A stretch of DNA of 64,000 nucleotides from Aliidiomarina indica (GTDB lineage Bacteria > Pseudomonadota > Gammaproteobacteria > Enterobacterales > Alteromonadaceae): assembly GCF_015354615.1 (NCBI RefSeq), contig NZ_JACAVQ010000002.1, positions 62,001 through 126,000 on the forward strand, given 5' to 3'. The first letter of the stretch is position 1. Each line of letters begins with the position of its first letter. The notes under the pieces are model-generated. The model ran no database searches. It had not been told where the DNA came from and saw nothing but the letters and a program-made list of their open reading frames with translations. A program made the position numbers and the translations under genes. Below are positions 27,265 to 37,460 of this stretch, piece by piece.

Positions 27265-27281
27265 TGTTTTAACCTTTGCAA
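27254..27281 (-). promoter_or_regulatory. Sigma-70 promoter of lexA-sulA
   Basis: On the minus strand TTGCAA (27281-27276) and TATACT (27259-27254) are 16 bp apart. The -10 lies inside LexA box 2, so LexA binding would block RNA polymerase. Confidence 0.72.
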
Positions 27282-27406
27282 CTTTTTTGAACAAAAAGTT
27301 TCTGATAGGGCAAGTTTTCGATAAAAATGATATTCTTAACTATTCAACTCAGTTTTAATCCGCGACTATTTCGACAAGAGGTCAGCGGTTCGAGCTCGGA
27401 GTACCG

Positions 27407-29857
27407 ATGAAACGAACGTCTTTGCTCTTCAAGTTATTACGTCTGCCCGTTACCTGGCTTACGAAAGTAAAGGCCATTGCGGATAGTTTTGATGGTAGCC
27501 CATCGTCACCCGATCACGTGGTGTACGTGATGCGGGCCCCATCGACCACTGATTTAATTGTGGCTCGAAATACCTGTCGAGAACTTAACTTGCCTGATCC
27601 CACAGAGCCTTTGGTCATCAATGGTAAAGCATTTGACCGCGTACTCTATCTTGAGGATCCGAAAGCGCGCTTGGGTCAGGATCCGCAGCAAGCATTTCAA
27701 GCGCTACTGAAGCTCCATCAGCAGCACAATTATAATGTGCACATGCATCCTATTGCGTTGTTTTGGGGGCGTGAGCCCGGGCGCGAGCGTAATGAAGCAA
27801 ACGCGATGACTGCGGACATCGAAGTGCCCGGCAAATGGAAACGATTTTGGTTAGTGATGTTTTCCGGCCGCAATATTTTGGCGCGGGTATCACAACCGGT
27901 TAGCCTACGAACCATGGCCGATAGTCACGCCAGCGATAAGGCGCTTGCGCAGAAGCTTACACGGGTTGCTCGTACGCATTTTGCCCGTCTTCGTTATGCG
28001 GTGGCAGGGCCGAAATTGCTTGGCCGAGAAGAGATGATTCGGGATTTGTTGCAGAGCCCGGCGATTAAAGCCGGAATTGCCGAGGAATCACGCAATAAGC
28101 GAATCTCCATGACTGCGGCGGAGAATCGGGCCCGCAAATACCTGCACGAGATCGCTGCAGATTACCGCGATAGCCTCGTTCGGTTCGGTGATCATTTGTT
28201 TACTTGGTTGTGGACTAAGATCTATAGCGGCATTTCTGTAAAAAACGGCGACACCATTCGTAAACTGGCCCAAGATGGTCATGAGATTGTGTATATGCCG
28301 TGCCATCGCAGTCACATGGATTACTTATTGCTGAGCTTCGTGATTTACAAAGAAGGCTTGGTGCCACCGCATATTGCGGCTGGCGTGAATTTGAATTTCT
28401 TTCCGGTGGGTACATTATTTCGCCGGGGGGGCGCGTTCTTCCTTCGCCGTAGTTTCCGAGGCAACAAGCTTTATTCTACCGTGTTCCGCGAGTACCTCAC
28501 CCGTCTTTTCCAGAAAGGCTATGCTGTCGAATACTTCATGGAGGGTGGACGCAGTCGAACAGGCCGTTTGCTCCCACCGAAAACAGGCATGCTGGCCATG
28601 ACCTTGCAAAGTCAATTACGCGGCGTTACCCGTCCCGTTACCTTTGTGCCTGTTTATTTAGGCTATGAGCACGTGATGGAAGTGAGTACTTACCATGGCG
28701 AGTTAAAAGGGCAGGCGAAGAAGAAGGAATCGGTGTTCCAAATTTTTGGAATATTACGCAAGTTGAAAAATTTTGGTCATGGCTATGTCACCTTTGGCGA
28801 GCCGCTACGACTGTCTGATTATCTTGACCGGTCACAGCCGGATTGGCGGGACTCGGTAACTCATGGTGCGGAAGAGCCGGCAAAGCCCCGCTGGATGACG
28901 CCTATTGTGAATCATTTGGCGGAAGTAATGATGCGGCGAGTAAACGATGGGGCGGCCCTTAACCCCATTAACCTTACCGCTATTAGTCTATTGAGTGCGG
29001 AGCGCCATAGCCTTACCCGGGAAGAGTTAGTCGATCAAGTCTTAGCGTATAAAGCACTGCATAGGGAAGTGCCTTACAGCAAGGATGTGCAAGTTCCCTC
29101 ATGGTCTGGCGATGAAATGTGGGATCATTTGATGGCGATGAAGAAGTTTGAAGTAAATGAGAATAGCGCTGGGGAAGTGGTGAGTTTAACGCAAACCCAA
29201 GCGATTACCTTAACTTACTATCGGAACAACGTATTGCACATGTTTATTGTTCCGGCGTTGTTAGCGCGCTTTGCGCGTCGAGGACGAAACTTCCGAGCGT
29301 CTGACGCAGCCGTTTTTATTCAAAAATTATATCCCATGCTGCAGGCAGAGCTGTTTCTTAATCGCGATATGGAATCCATACCCTTATGGGTTGAAGCGCT
29401 GTGTGAGGAGTTTGTCCGCCAAGGGTGGTTGCAACCAGACAGCAGCGAGTTTGCCGATGGCTATCGTATCGTCGAGCGTGAGCAGGCTGGGTACGTGCAA
29501 CTGACACTGTTAGCCAATGCAAGCGAAGAAACCCTTACCCGATATGCCATCGTGTTAGAGCTGTTGCAACAATCAGGAAGTTTATCGCGGTCAGTGCTTG
29601 AGCAGTCCAGTGAGCGGATCGCAGCGCGCTTGGGTGCCCGCCATGGAATTGATGCCCCTGAGTTCTATGATAAGCGTATCTTCAGTACCCTGGTATCGGT
29701 GTTGAAATCTGAGGGTTATATTCGTGTTGCTGATGATGGTGGTTATACGTCAGATGAACGCACCGGTGTGTTAAGCGATGAAGTGGACGTGTTACTCGGA
29801 AGCCAAGTACAACGAACCATTCGAGAATCGGTGAAACGTTTGTTGGCCGAACAGTAA
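27407..29857 (+). CDS. plsB: Glycerol-3-phosphate 1-O-acyltransferase
   Basis: PlsB acylates sn-glycerol-3-phosphate at position 1 with acyl-ACP or acyl-CoA, the first step in phospholipid synthesis at the inner membrane. The 816 residues match the long PlsB family. Acyltransferase motif I, H-x4-D, is His300-Asp305 (CHRSHMDYLL). Motif II GAFFLRRSF, motif III EGGRSRTGR and motif IV VPVYLGYE follow. The start has CGGAG five bases upstream. Its position between lexA and ubiA matches the E. coli ubiCA-plsB-dgkA-lexA region, but dgkA is missing here. Confidence 0.97.
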   Translation: MKRTSLLFKLLRLPVTWLTKVKAIADSFDGSPSSPDHVVYVMRAPSTTDLIVARNTCRELNLPDPTEPLVINGKAFDRVLYLEDPKARLGQDPQQAFQALLKLHQQHNYNVHMHPIALFWGREPGRERNEANAMTADIEVPGKWKRFWLVMFSGRNILARVSQPVSLRTMADSHASDKALAQKLTRVARTHFARLRYAVAGPKLLGREEMIRDLLQSPAIKAGIAEESRNKRISMTAAENRARKYLHEIAADYRDSLVRFGDHLFTWLWTKIYSGISVKNGDTIRKLAQDGHEIVYMPCHRSHMDYLLLSFVIYKEGLVPPHIAAGVNLNFFPVGTLFRRGGAFFLRRSFRGNKLYSTVFREYLTRLFQKGYAVEYFMEGGRSRTGRLLPPKTGMLAMTLQSQLRGVTRPVTFVPVYLGYEHVMEVSTYHGELKGQAKKKESVFQIFGILRKLKNFGHGYVTFGEPLRLSDYLDRSQPDWRDSVTHGAEEPAKPRWMTPIVNHLAEVMMRRVNDGAALNPINLTAISLLSAERHSLTREELVDQVLAYKALHREVPYSKDVQVPSWSGDEMWDHLMAMKKFEVNENSAGEVVSLTQTQAITLTYYRNNVLHMFIVPALLARFARRGRNFRASDAAVFIQKLYPMLQAELFLNRDMESIPLWVEALCEEFVRQGWLQPDSSEFADGYRIVEREQAGYVQLTLLANASEETLTRYAIVLELLQQSGSLSRSVLEQSSERIAARLGARHGIDAPEFYDKRIFSTLVSVLKSEGYIRVADDGGYTSDERTGVLSDEVDVLLGSQVQRTIRESVKRLLAEQ

Positions 29858-29881
29858 AGTTGTACCGAACCTTTAAGATAG

Positions 29882-29917
29882 AACCCGCAGCTAAGTTTTA
29901 TTCGCTGCGGGTTTTTT
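29882..29917 (+). terminator. Intrinsic terminator of plsB
   Basis: AACCCGCAG (29882-29890) pairs with CTGCGGGTT (29905-29913), followed by a T run to 29917. It is 25 bp after the plsB stop and abuts the convergent ubiA stop. Confidence 0.9.
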
Positions 29918-29918
29918 G

Positions 29919-30797
29919 TTAGATGGGTGCAGAACCAAAAGGAATGGGCAACCAATAGTGCAGGGCTAAACCAATAGTAATTAGCATCCCGGCATAGTGA
30001 TTTTGGCGGAACGCCAAGAAACATTCTTGCGGTGAGCGATCGCGAATAAGCCATAGTTGCCAGATGAAAAAGAGTGCCATAACAAGTAAAGCTAACCAAA
30101 ATACCCAGGTGGCATCAATCATCCAGCCGACAATACCGAGTAAGAAAATCGTTGCGGATTGCAGTGCGCCAATCACCAGAATGTCGTACTGTCCGAACAA
30201 AATCGCAGTGGATTTAACACCTACCTTTAAGTCATCTGCACGGTCGACCATGGCATATTCGGTGTCATACGCCACCGTCCAAAGTACGTTTGCGATGAAA
30301 AGTATCCAGCACACAAGCGGGAGACTATTACTTTCAGCGGCGAAAGCCATCGGAATCGCCATACTAAACGCAGCGCCTAGAACAAATTGTGGTAAATGGG
30401 TGACACGTTTGGCAAACGGATAGGCAATGGCCAGTGCTGCGGCAACAAATGACAATAAGATGGTGAGTGTATTGAGTGTGAGCACCAGCATAAAGGCAAG
30501 AATGACGAGCACAGCGAAGAGGATCAGGGCTTCCGAGGAAGTTACTGCGCCGGTGGCCAATGGTCGGTTTCGAGTGCGTTCCACGTGTCCATCAATGTGC
30601 CGATCGGCGAAGTCATTGATAACACATCCTGCGGAGCGCATCAGAAATACGCCGGCAGCGAAAATGGCAACCAAACGAATCGATGGGTCGCCATTTCCTG
30701 CGATTAATAGTGCCCAAAAAGTTGGCCAAGCAAGCAACCAGGTACCGATGGGCTTGTCCATGCGCATGAGCGCTCGATAATGATCAAAACGAGTCAT
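29919..30797 (-). CDS. ubiA: 4-hydroxybenzoate octaprenyltransferase
   Basis: UbiA joins a polyprenyl chain to 4-hydroxybenzoate in ubiquinone synthesis. The 292-residue polytopic protein has the two Asp-rich motifs, NDFADRHIDGHVERTRNR (about residues 62-79) and DTEYAMVDRADDLKVGVKS (about 184-202). It follows ubiC by 24 bp on the same strand, forming the quinone branch of the ubiC-ubiA pair. It converges on plsB. Confidence 0.97.
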   Translation of the reverse strand: MTRFDHYRALMRMDKPIGTWLLAWPTFWALLIAGNGDPSIRLVAIFAAGVFLMRSAGCVINDFADRHIDGHVERTRNRPLATGAVTSSEALILFAVLVILAFMLVLTLNTLTILLSFVAAALAIAYPFAKRVTHLPQFVLGAAFSMAIPMAFAAESNSLPLVCWILFIANVLWTVAYDTEYAMVDRADDLKVGVKSTAILFGQYDILVIGALQSATIFLLGIVGWMIDATWVFWLALLVMALFFIWQLWLIRDRSPQECFLAFRQNHYAGMLITIGLALHYWLPIPFGSAPI

Positions 30798-30821
30798 GAT
30801 GAACTCCGTAACGGCTTGGTT

Positions 30822-31412
30822 TTATTTAGAACTATCAGCATAGCAGTCTGTTGCGGAAAGAAACACTTCGCTTACGAGAATTCGAGTTCCTGCGATATCG
30901 AATACTCGCCGGCGGCCCCACAACGATTGGGTGTTTGCATGTAGCGCTGTATTCAACCGGCCCGCGCCTGAGTCCGGCGCAAAAGGTGCAATCTCAATGG
31001 GGCCAGGAATGGTATCGGTACGGGTAAATAAATGCTCGCCCAGTGGCTGATTTCCCAAGGAGGTTAACTCTGGATTCGCTGCCAACCGCTGGTGAGGAAG
31101 AATACTGCGAGCAAATACAAGGGCTGACCCTGCGGAGTAGAGTAACACCTCGCGAATCGTGACAGGTTCTTCAGGGATTTGTAATGCCGCGTACTCGCAC
31201 GGCTCAGCGATGCCTTCGGTTTGCCCTAAAACCCGCACGGCAAACTCAGGATTAAGCGCCTTTATTTTGGCAGTAAGCGAGCCGCTATCCAGCAGCCAAC
31301 CTGCTAGACGAGTGGGTAAACGAGTGGATTCAGGTGATTGCCAGCGGGCAACCGTTCCAATTGGAAACACGCATTCACTCCCTGATTTAGCGGTGGGCCC
31401 AGGTTTTACCAT
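30822..31412 (-). CDS. ubiC: Chorismate pyruvate-lyase
   Basis: UbiC cleaves chorismate to 4-hydroxybenzoate and pyruvate, the first ubiquinone step. The 196-residue protein shows GWLLDSGSLTAKI near the N-terminus, REVLLYSAGSALVFARSILP in the middle and LWGRRRVFDIAGTRILVSEVFL at the C-terminus, the usual UbiC landmarks. The ATG at 31412 begins one base after the glpG stop and is preferred to an in-frame ATG at 31448 inside glpG. It is therefore tied to both glpG and ubiA on one transcript. Confidence 0.93.
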   Translation of the reverse strand: MVKPGPTAKSGSECVFPIGTVARWQSPESTRLPTRLAGWLLDSGSLTAKIKALNPEFAVRVLGQTEGIAEPCEYAALQIPEEPVTIREVLLYSAGSALVFARSILPHQRLAANPELTSLGNQPLGEHLFTRTDTIPGPIEIAPFAPDSGAGRLNTALHANTQSLWGRRRVFDIAGTRILVSEVFLSATDCYADSSK

Positions 31413-31413
31413 G

Positions 31414-32229
31414 TTAATTATTGGGTTTAAGGACACGCACGGCACCACCGATGAGCGCGCCGCTTAAGAGACCAGCAAGGTGGGCCTCGTTCGCCATGTT
31501 GACCATGAGTAAATCGGTAAAACCAAGCGCCAACCAGCCTAACATAAAGACCAATAATGCCGGCGGTAGCGCTAGGGCACTGTATCGACGTCCCCAAGCA
31601 TTGACGATGGCAAAGCCAAACAATCCATAGACCACGCCACTTAACCCACCGAAAAGAGGACCACTATAAGCCCACTGGGCATAGTTGGAGACAATCGCTG
31701 TTACCAGTGTCACCGTCAGCAACATGCCGGAGCCGAAGGTAAGTTCAAGTCGGCCACCTAAATACCACCACCAAAACAGATTGAATACTAAATGCATGGC
31801 GGAAAAATGCAGAAGCATGGGGGTGACAAAACGCCAAGGTTGAGACGGGTGTAACTCAGGTACGCCCCCTGGTGTGATTAGCAGTGCATGCAAGGTTGCT
31901 TCGGGGGCGATGAACCATTGCATAAAATAAACCAGCAAAACCAGCACAAATACGATAAAAGTGACGATTCCAGCTTGGCTCGCCAGCGTTTGCCACAGGG
32001 AGCGAGTCGCTGAGGCACCCCGGCGTGTGGGTAAGGATTCGGGTGATGGTGGATTGTCTTTAAAGTTTTGCAATACATCTTGGGCGAGTGCGTCGTACCC
32101 GTGTTGAATTAGCCAAAGCTCTAAAGTACCGCCACGCTCAGTAACAGTAACGGGAATACCATGGCGCTGCATGACAATCTGCAGCGTGTTCATCTCTTCA
32201 CTGTTCTTGGTGGCGTACAGTTTTTTCAC
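31414..32229 (-). CDS. glpG: Rhomboid intramembrane serine protease GlpG
   Basis: GlpG cleaves transmembrane segments inside the inner membrane. The 271-residue protein has an N-terminal cytosolic domain (residues 1-70) and six membrane helices. The catalytic dyad is Ser197 (GGLSGVVYG) and His250 (NEAHLAGL), with His146 and Asn150 (HLVFN) forming the oxyanion site, each four residues before the E. coli numbers. It overlaps glpE by 4 bp, the conserved glpEG pair. Confidence 0.96.
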   Translation of the reverse strand: MKKLYATKNSEEMNTLQIVMQRHGIPVTVTERGGTLELWLIQHGYDALAQDVLQNFKDNPPSPESLPTRRGASATRSLWQTLASQAGIVTFIVFVLVLLVYFMQWFIAPEATLHALLITPGGVPELHPSQPWRFVTPMLLHFSAMHLVFNLFWWWYLGGRLELTFGSGMLLTVTLVTAIVSNYAQWAYSGPLFGGLSGVVYGLFGFAIVNAWGRRYSALALPPALLVFMLGWLALGFTDLLMVNMANEAHLAGLLSGALIGGAVRVLKPNN

Positions 32230-32552
32230 GCGTCCTGCTCAAGTTGATCGGGATAGGTATCGGCCCATGCCACCATCCCACCGTCGACACTGTAGACTTC
32301 GGCAAATCCTTGTTGGGCTAAGTATTGCCCAGCATTTTGGCTACTTATCCCATGATAGCAAAATACCAGAACGGGCTGATTCGCATCGGCTTGCGCGATA
32401 AAGTCCCCCAGATTGTCATTACTGAGTCGGAATGCTCCGGAGATATGACCCGTCGCAAATGCGTTCGGATCGCGAATATCGGCGATTTGGGCCTCTCCGG
32501 AGGCGACCAATTTGGCGGCCTCCGCAAGTGCGATGGTACTGAAACGTCCCAT
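32226..32552 (-). CDS. glpE: Thiosulfate sulfurtransferase GlpE (single-domain rhodanese)
   Basis: GlpE transfers sulfane sulfur from thiosulfate to cyanide or to thiol acceptors such as thioredoxin. The 108 residues form a single rhodanese domain with the active-site Cys65 in VFCYHGISSQ, the same number as in E. coli, plus IADIRDPNAFATGHISGA at the substrate side. It overlaps the start of glpG. It is 15 bp after the tdh stop, so co-transcription with kbl-tdh is possible. Confidence 0.95.
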   Translation of the reverse strand: MGRFSTIALAEAAKLVASGEAQIADIRDPNAFATGHISGAFRLSNDNLGDFIAQADANQPVLVFCYHGISSQNAGQYLAQQGFAEVYSVDGGMVAWADTYPDQLEQDA

Positions 32553-32567
32553 GGTATCCTCGTTTAA

Positions 32568-33593
32568 TTAGGTCCAATCTAAAATAATTTTACCGGATTG
32601 GCCTGAAATCATGGTCTCAAAGCCTTTCTGGTAATCATCAACCGACATCGTGTGGGTGATGATTGGGCTTAAATCCAAACCAGACTGTAACAAGGCGACC
32701 ATTTTGTACCAAGTTTCAAACATTTCGCGACCATAAATACCTTTGATCACTAAACCCTTAAATATAACCTGATTCCAGTCGATCGCCATATCGCCAGGCG
32801 GGATTCCCAACAAGGCTACTTTGCCGCCATGATTCATGGCTTTAAGCAGTTGATTAAAGGCAACCGGCACCCCTGACATTTCGAGTCCGACATCAAATCC
32901 TTCGGTCATGCCAAGATCTTTCATCACTGTGTCGAGATCGGTTTTGCGGGTATCTACAGCACGTGTTGCGCCCATTTTCTCAGCGAGGGATAACCGATAT
33001 TCGTTAATATCAGTAATCACCACATGGCGTGCACCGGCATGACGTGCCACTGCGGCTGCCATAATCCCGATAGGGCCGGCACCAGTAATTAAGACATCCT
33101 CACCGACCAAATCAAAAGATAATGCGGTGTGCACGGCATTCCCGAAAGGGTCAAAAATAGAAGCCATTTCATCGGTAATGGAGTCTGGTAACTTAAATGC
33201 ATTATCCGCAGGAATAACCAGGTATTCTGCAAATGCACCGGGCCGGTTCACACCAACGCCAACCGTGTTGCGACATAAGTGACGACGGCCAGCGCGACAG
33301 TTACGACAATGCCCGCATGTAATATGGCCTTCGCCGGAGACACGGTCACCAACGGCAAATCCGCGCACGCCATCGCCCATAGCGGCGACTTCCCCCACAT
33401 ACTCATGGCCTACCGTCATACCCACGGGAATGGTGTTTTGCGACCATTCATCCCACTTGTAGATATGGACATCAGTGCCGCAAATAGCTGTTTTGCGAAT
33501 TTTAATCAATAAGTCGTTATAGCCGTATTCTGGTTTTTCCGCTTCGGTCAACCAGAGTCCGGGTTCTGCTTTTAACTTCGCCAGTGCTTTCAT
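32568..33593 (-). CDS. tdh: L-threonine 3-dehydrogenase
   Basis: Tdh oxidises L-threonine to 2-amino-3-ketobutyrate with NAD+. The 341-residue zinc alcohol dehydrogenase family member has catalytic zinc ligand Cys38 ([12 protein letters not shown]), GHEYVGEV, the structural zinc cysteines [15 protein letters not shown] and the Rossmann motif [17 protein letters not shown]. Kbl, encoded just upstream, completes the threonine-to-glycine pathway. Its start has a GGAG site. A hairpin lies between the two genes. Confidence 0.97.
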   Translation of the reverse strand: MKALAKLKAEPGLWLTEAEKPEYGYNDLLIKIRKTAICGTDVHIYKWDEWSQNTIPVGMTVGHEYVGEVAAMGDGVRGFAVGDRVSGEGHITCGHCRNCRAGRRHLCRNTVGVGVNRPGAFAEYLVIPADNAFKLPDSITDEMASIFDPFGNAVHTALSFDLVGEDVLITGAGPIGIMAAAVARHAGARHVVITDINEYRLSLAEKMGATRAVDTRKTDLDTVMKDLGMTEGFDVGLEMSGVPVAFNQLLKAMNHGGKVALLGIPPGDMAIDWNQVIFKGLVIKGIYGREMFETWYKMVALLQSGLDLSPIITHTMSVDDYQKGFETMISGQSGKIILDWT

Positions 33594-33619
33594 AAATCGA
33601 AACTCACTCCTGAAGAATT

Positions 33620-33642
33620 AACAACGGCTTAGCGCCGTTGTT
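33620..33642 (-). promoter_or_regulatory. Hairpin between kbl and tdh
   Basis: AACAACGGC pairs perfectly with GCCGTTGTT over a five-base loop in the 87-bp gap. The following T-poor sequence makes full termination unlikely. It may attenuate or stabilise the mRNA. Confidence 0.45.
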
Positions 33643-33680
33643 TCTATTGTGTTGTGTGTATAAGCATAGCGGATCAGAGG

Positions 33681-34874
33681 TTATTTGATCACGCCGAGCT
33701 CTTTACCTACTTTGATAAATGCTGCAATCGCGCTATCTAGTTGTTCTTTACTGTGCGCCGCCGACATCTGTGTGCGAATGCGCGCTTGCCCTTTTGGAAC
33801 GACAGGGAAGGAGAAGCCGATCACATAAACGCCTTCTTGCAACATCCGATCGGCCATTTGCGAGGCCAACTTGGCATCACCAAGCATTACCGGAATAATG
33901 GCATGGTCGGCGCCTGCCAAAGTAAAGCCAGCAGCGGTCATTTTCTCGCGGAAGTAGGCACTGTTATCGAGCAAACGCTGACGTAACTCATCGCCTTGAC
34001 TTAACATGTCCAGCACTTTAATCGATGCCGTGACAATAGAAGGTGCTAAAGAGTTGGAGAACAAATAAGGGCGCGAGCGTTGACGTAACCACTCAACGAC
34101 TTCTTTCTTTGCCGCAGTGAAACCACCACTGGCGCCGCCTAGTGCTTTACCTAAGGTGCCGGTAATAATATCAACGCGATCCATCACCTGATGGAACTCA
34201 TGAGTACCGCGACCGCCTTTCCCGACAAAGCCAACAGCGTGTGAATCATCGACCATGACGAGTGCGCCGTACTCGTCGGCTAAATCACACAGATCCGGTA
34301 GGTTGGCAATGATACCGTCCATCGAAAACACGCCATCGGTGGCAACCATAATGTTACGCGCGCCATCGGCTTTTGCTTGCTTTAACTGCGCCTCGAGATC
34401 AGTCATGTCATTGTTGGCATAACGGTAGCGTTTAGCTTTACACAAACGCACGCCATCGATGATGCTGGCATGATTTAAGGCATCACTCACGATGGCATCT
34501 TCTGGGCCAAGCAAGGTTTCAAACAAGCCCGCGTTGGCATCAAAGCAAGAAGAATACAGGATTGTATCTTCCGTGCCTAAGAACTCGGAAAGTTTGCGTT
34601 CAAGGGTTTTGTGAATATTTTGAGTCCCACAAATAAAGCGAACAGACGCCACACCAAAACCGTGACTGTCTAAACCTTCCTGAGCCGCTTGAATTAAGTC
34701 TGGGTGATTCGCTAAGCCTAAATAATTATTGGCACAGAAGTTCAACACTTTTTGACCATTGACTTCAATCTCAGAAAACTGAGAAGACGAGATCACTCGC
34801 TCGCTTTTGTACAAACCATCAGCTTTCGTTTCATCAATCTGATCTTGTAGCTGTTGGTAAAATGCTTTTTTCAT
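33681..34874 (-). CDS. kbl: 2-amino-3-ketobutyrate CoA ligase (glycine C-acetyltransferase)
   Basis: Kbl cleaves 2-amino-3-ketobutyrate with CoA into glycine and acetyl-CoA. The 397-residue PLP enzyme of the alpha-oxoamine synthase family shows [10 protein letters not shown], the PLP aspartate in [12 protein letters not shown] and the Schiff-base lysine in [14 protein letters not shown]. The ATG at 34874 (MKKAFYQQL) has GGAGAA upstream. An in-frame ATG four codons earlier overlaps that ribosome site and is rejected. The length is one less than E. coli Kbl. Confidence 0.97.
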   Translation of the reverse strand: MKKAFYQQLQDQIDETKADGLYKSERVISSSQFSEIEVNGQKVLNFCANNYLGLANHPDLIQAAQEGLDSHGFGVASVRFICGTQNIHKTLERKLSEFLGTEDTILYSSCFDANAGLFETLLGPEDAIVSDALNHASIIDGVRLCKAKRYRYANNDMTDLEAQLKQAKADGARNIMVATDGVFSMDGIIANLPDLCDLADEYGALVMVDDSHAVGFVGKGGRGTHEFHQVMDRVDIITGTLGKALGGASGGFTAAKKEVVEWLRQRSRPYLFSNSLAPSIVTASIKVLDMLSQGDELRQRLLDNSAYFREKMTAAGFTLAGADHAIIPVMLGDAKLASQMADRMLQEGVYVIGFSFPVVPKGQARIRTQMSAAHSKEQLDSAIAAFIKVGKELGVIK

Positions 34875-35077
34875 CACGTTCTCCATCGAGTTTGTGGGCG
34901 CGTATTTGCCGCTATTTTACTTGGAGTTGCGTTGGTTTGCAGTAGAAAACAAAGGAAAATTGGTGTGTCCAGCGTAAATCAGGGGTTCCGGATCGTTTTC
35001 TGGCCTTGTGCGGCAGAAAACACGGTTGGACGCTTGCCCGCTTATCGGCTATTCTTGCCCCCATCGAATTTGCGTGA

Positions 35078-35581
<504 letters not shown>

Positions 35582-35715
35582 ATTGGGAAAACTGGCTTTT
35601 TTCGCCTATCTTTTACGGCCGATTCGGGGTATTATTTCGTGCGAAAAATCACCAGCTTTTTCACATGTTTCCGTCGTAATCAACACAAAACCATGTACCC
35701 GCAGGAGTTCTTCGC

Positions 35716-37317
35716 ATGACTGATCTGGATCTGGGCCAATATGGCATAACAGACGTCACCGAAATTGTATACAACCCTTCTTATGAGCAACTCTTCGAAG
35801 AAGAAACACGCCCTGAATTAACTGGATATGAGAAAGGCCAGGTAACAAAATCAGGTGCGGTTGCTGTAGACACTGGAATTTTCACTGGCCGCTCACCGAA
35901 AGATAAATATATCGTTCGTGATGACACCACCCGCGACACCGTTTGGTGGTCCGATCAAGGCAAGAACGACAACAAACCGATTAGTGCCGATGTATGGGCA
36001 GATCTCAAAGGGCTTGTGACCGAGCAACTATCGGGTAAGCGTTTGTTTGTGGTGGATACATACTGTGGAGCCAATGCGGATACGCGTCTCGCTGTGCGCT
36101 TTATTACAGAAGTAGCGTGGCAAGCTCATTTCGTAAAAAATATGTTCATTCGTCCTAGCGACGAAGAACTGAAATCATTCTCTCCCGACTTTATTGTGAT
36201 GAATGGTGCCAAGTGCACCAATCCGAACTGGGAAGAGCAAGGCCTTAACTCTGAGAACTTTGTAGCGTTCAATTTAAGTGAGCGGATGCAGTTAATCGGA
36301 GGTACTTGGTACGGCGGCGAAATGAAAAAAGGCATGTTCTCAATGATGAACTACTTTTTACCGCTACAAGGAATTGCCTCCATGCACTGCTCGGCCAACG
36401 TTGGTGAAGCAGGGGATGTGGCCATTTTCTTTGGTTTGTCGGGTACGGGTAAAACCACCTTATCGACCGATCCTAAACGCCAATTAATCGGTGATGACGA
36501 ACACGGTTGGGATGACGATGGCGTGTTTAACTTCGAAGGTGGATGTTACGCGAAAACCATTAATCTGTCGGAAGAAGCTGAACCTGATATCTATCGCGCG
36601 ATTCGCCGTGATGCGTTGCTTGAAAACGTGACCGTTCGTGATAATGGTGAAGTAGATTATGATGATGGCTCGAAAACCGAGAATACGCGGGTTTCCTATC
36701 CAATTTATCATATCGATAATATTGTCAAACCTGTGTCAAAGGCAGGTCATGCGAAGAAAGTGATTTTCTTAACTGCCGATGCATTTGGCGTGCTTCCGCC
36801 GGTTTCAAAACTCACCACGGAACAAGCGAAATATCATTTCCTGTCGGGTTTTACGGCGAAGCTAGCGGGTACTGAACGAGGAATTACCGAACCCACGCCA
36901 ACATTCTCTGCATGCTTTGGTGCTGCGTTTTTGAGCTTGCATCCGACGCAATATGCCGAAGTATTGGCGAAGCGGATGGCAGACTCGGGCGCGGAGGCCT
37001 ATCTGGTCAATACAGGTTGGAACGGCACTGGAAAGCGTATTTCAATTAAAGCAACTCGCGCTATTATCGATGCGATTTTAGATGGCAGTATTGAAGATGC
37101 AGAGTTTGTGACATTGCCTTACTTTAATTTGTCAGTGCCTTCGAGTTTGCCTGAAGTAGAAGACAGTAGCATTCTTGATCCACGCAATACGTACCAAGAT
37201 GCAGCTGAGTGGGACGCGAAGGCGAAAGACCTTGCCACCTTGTTTATCGACAACTTCTCGAAGTTTACCGATAATGCGGAAGGTAAAGCGCTGGTGAAAG
37301 CAGGGCCTCAGCTGTAA
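35716..37317 (+). CDS. pckA: Phosphoenolpyruvate carboxykinase (ATP)
   Basis: PckA converts oxaloacetate and ATP to phosphoenolpyruvate, the entry to gluconeogenesis. The 533-residue protein shows the kinase-1a P-loop [13 protein letters not shown] (about residue 238 on), [15 protein letters not shown] with a metal ligand, and [11 protein letters not shown] near the N-terminus. The start follows CAGGAG. The upstream 130 bp contain only a weak CRP-like half-match. A strong terminator follows the gene. Confidence 0.98.
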   Translation: MTDLDLGQYGITDVTEIVYNPSYEQLFEEETRPELTGYEKGQVTKSGAVAVDTGIFTGRSPKDKYIVRDDTTRDTVWWSDQGKNDNKPISADVWADLKGLVTEQLSGKRLFVVDTYCGANADTRLAVRFITEVAWQAHFVKNMFIRPSDEELKSFSPDFIVMNGAKCTNPNWEEQGLNSENFVAFNLSERMQLIGGTWYGGEMKKGMFSMMNYFLPLQGIASMHCSANVGEAGDVAIFFGLSGTGKTTLSTDPKRQLIGDDEHGWDDDGVFNFEGGCYAKTINLSEEAEPDIYRAIRRDALLENVTVRDNGEVDYDDGSKTENTRVSYPIYHIDNIVKPVSKAGHAKKVIFLTADAFGVLPPVSKLTTEQAKYHFLSGFTAKLAGTERGITEPTPTFSACFGAAFLSLHPTQYAEVLAKRMADSGAEAYLVNTGWNGTGKRISIKATRAIIDAILDGSIEDAEFVTLPYFNLSVPSSLPEVEDSSILDPRNTYQDAAEWDAKAKDLATLFIDNFSKFTDNAEGKALVKAGPQL

Positions 37318-37350
37318 GCACCTGAGCAAATTGGAAAAGAAACAAACGCA

Positions 37351-37377
37351 AAAGCCAGCAGAGATGCTGGCTTTTTT
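37351..37377 (+). terminator. Intrinsic terminator of pckA
   Basis: AAAGCCAGCA (37351-37360) pairs with TGCTGGCTTT across a GAGA loop, followed by T to 37377. It is 34 bp past the stop. Confidence 0.93.
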
Positions 37378-37460
37378 GTGTTCTCGAAGTACAGAATCTT
37401 TGACCTCGTCGGTCAATTCTCGTACACTCAGATCAAAATAATAACAATAGGGCATATCCC

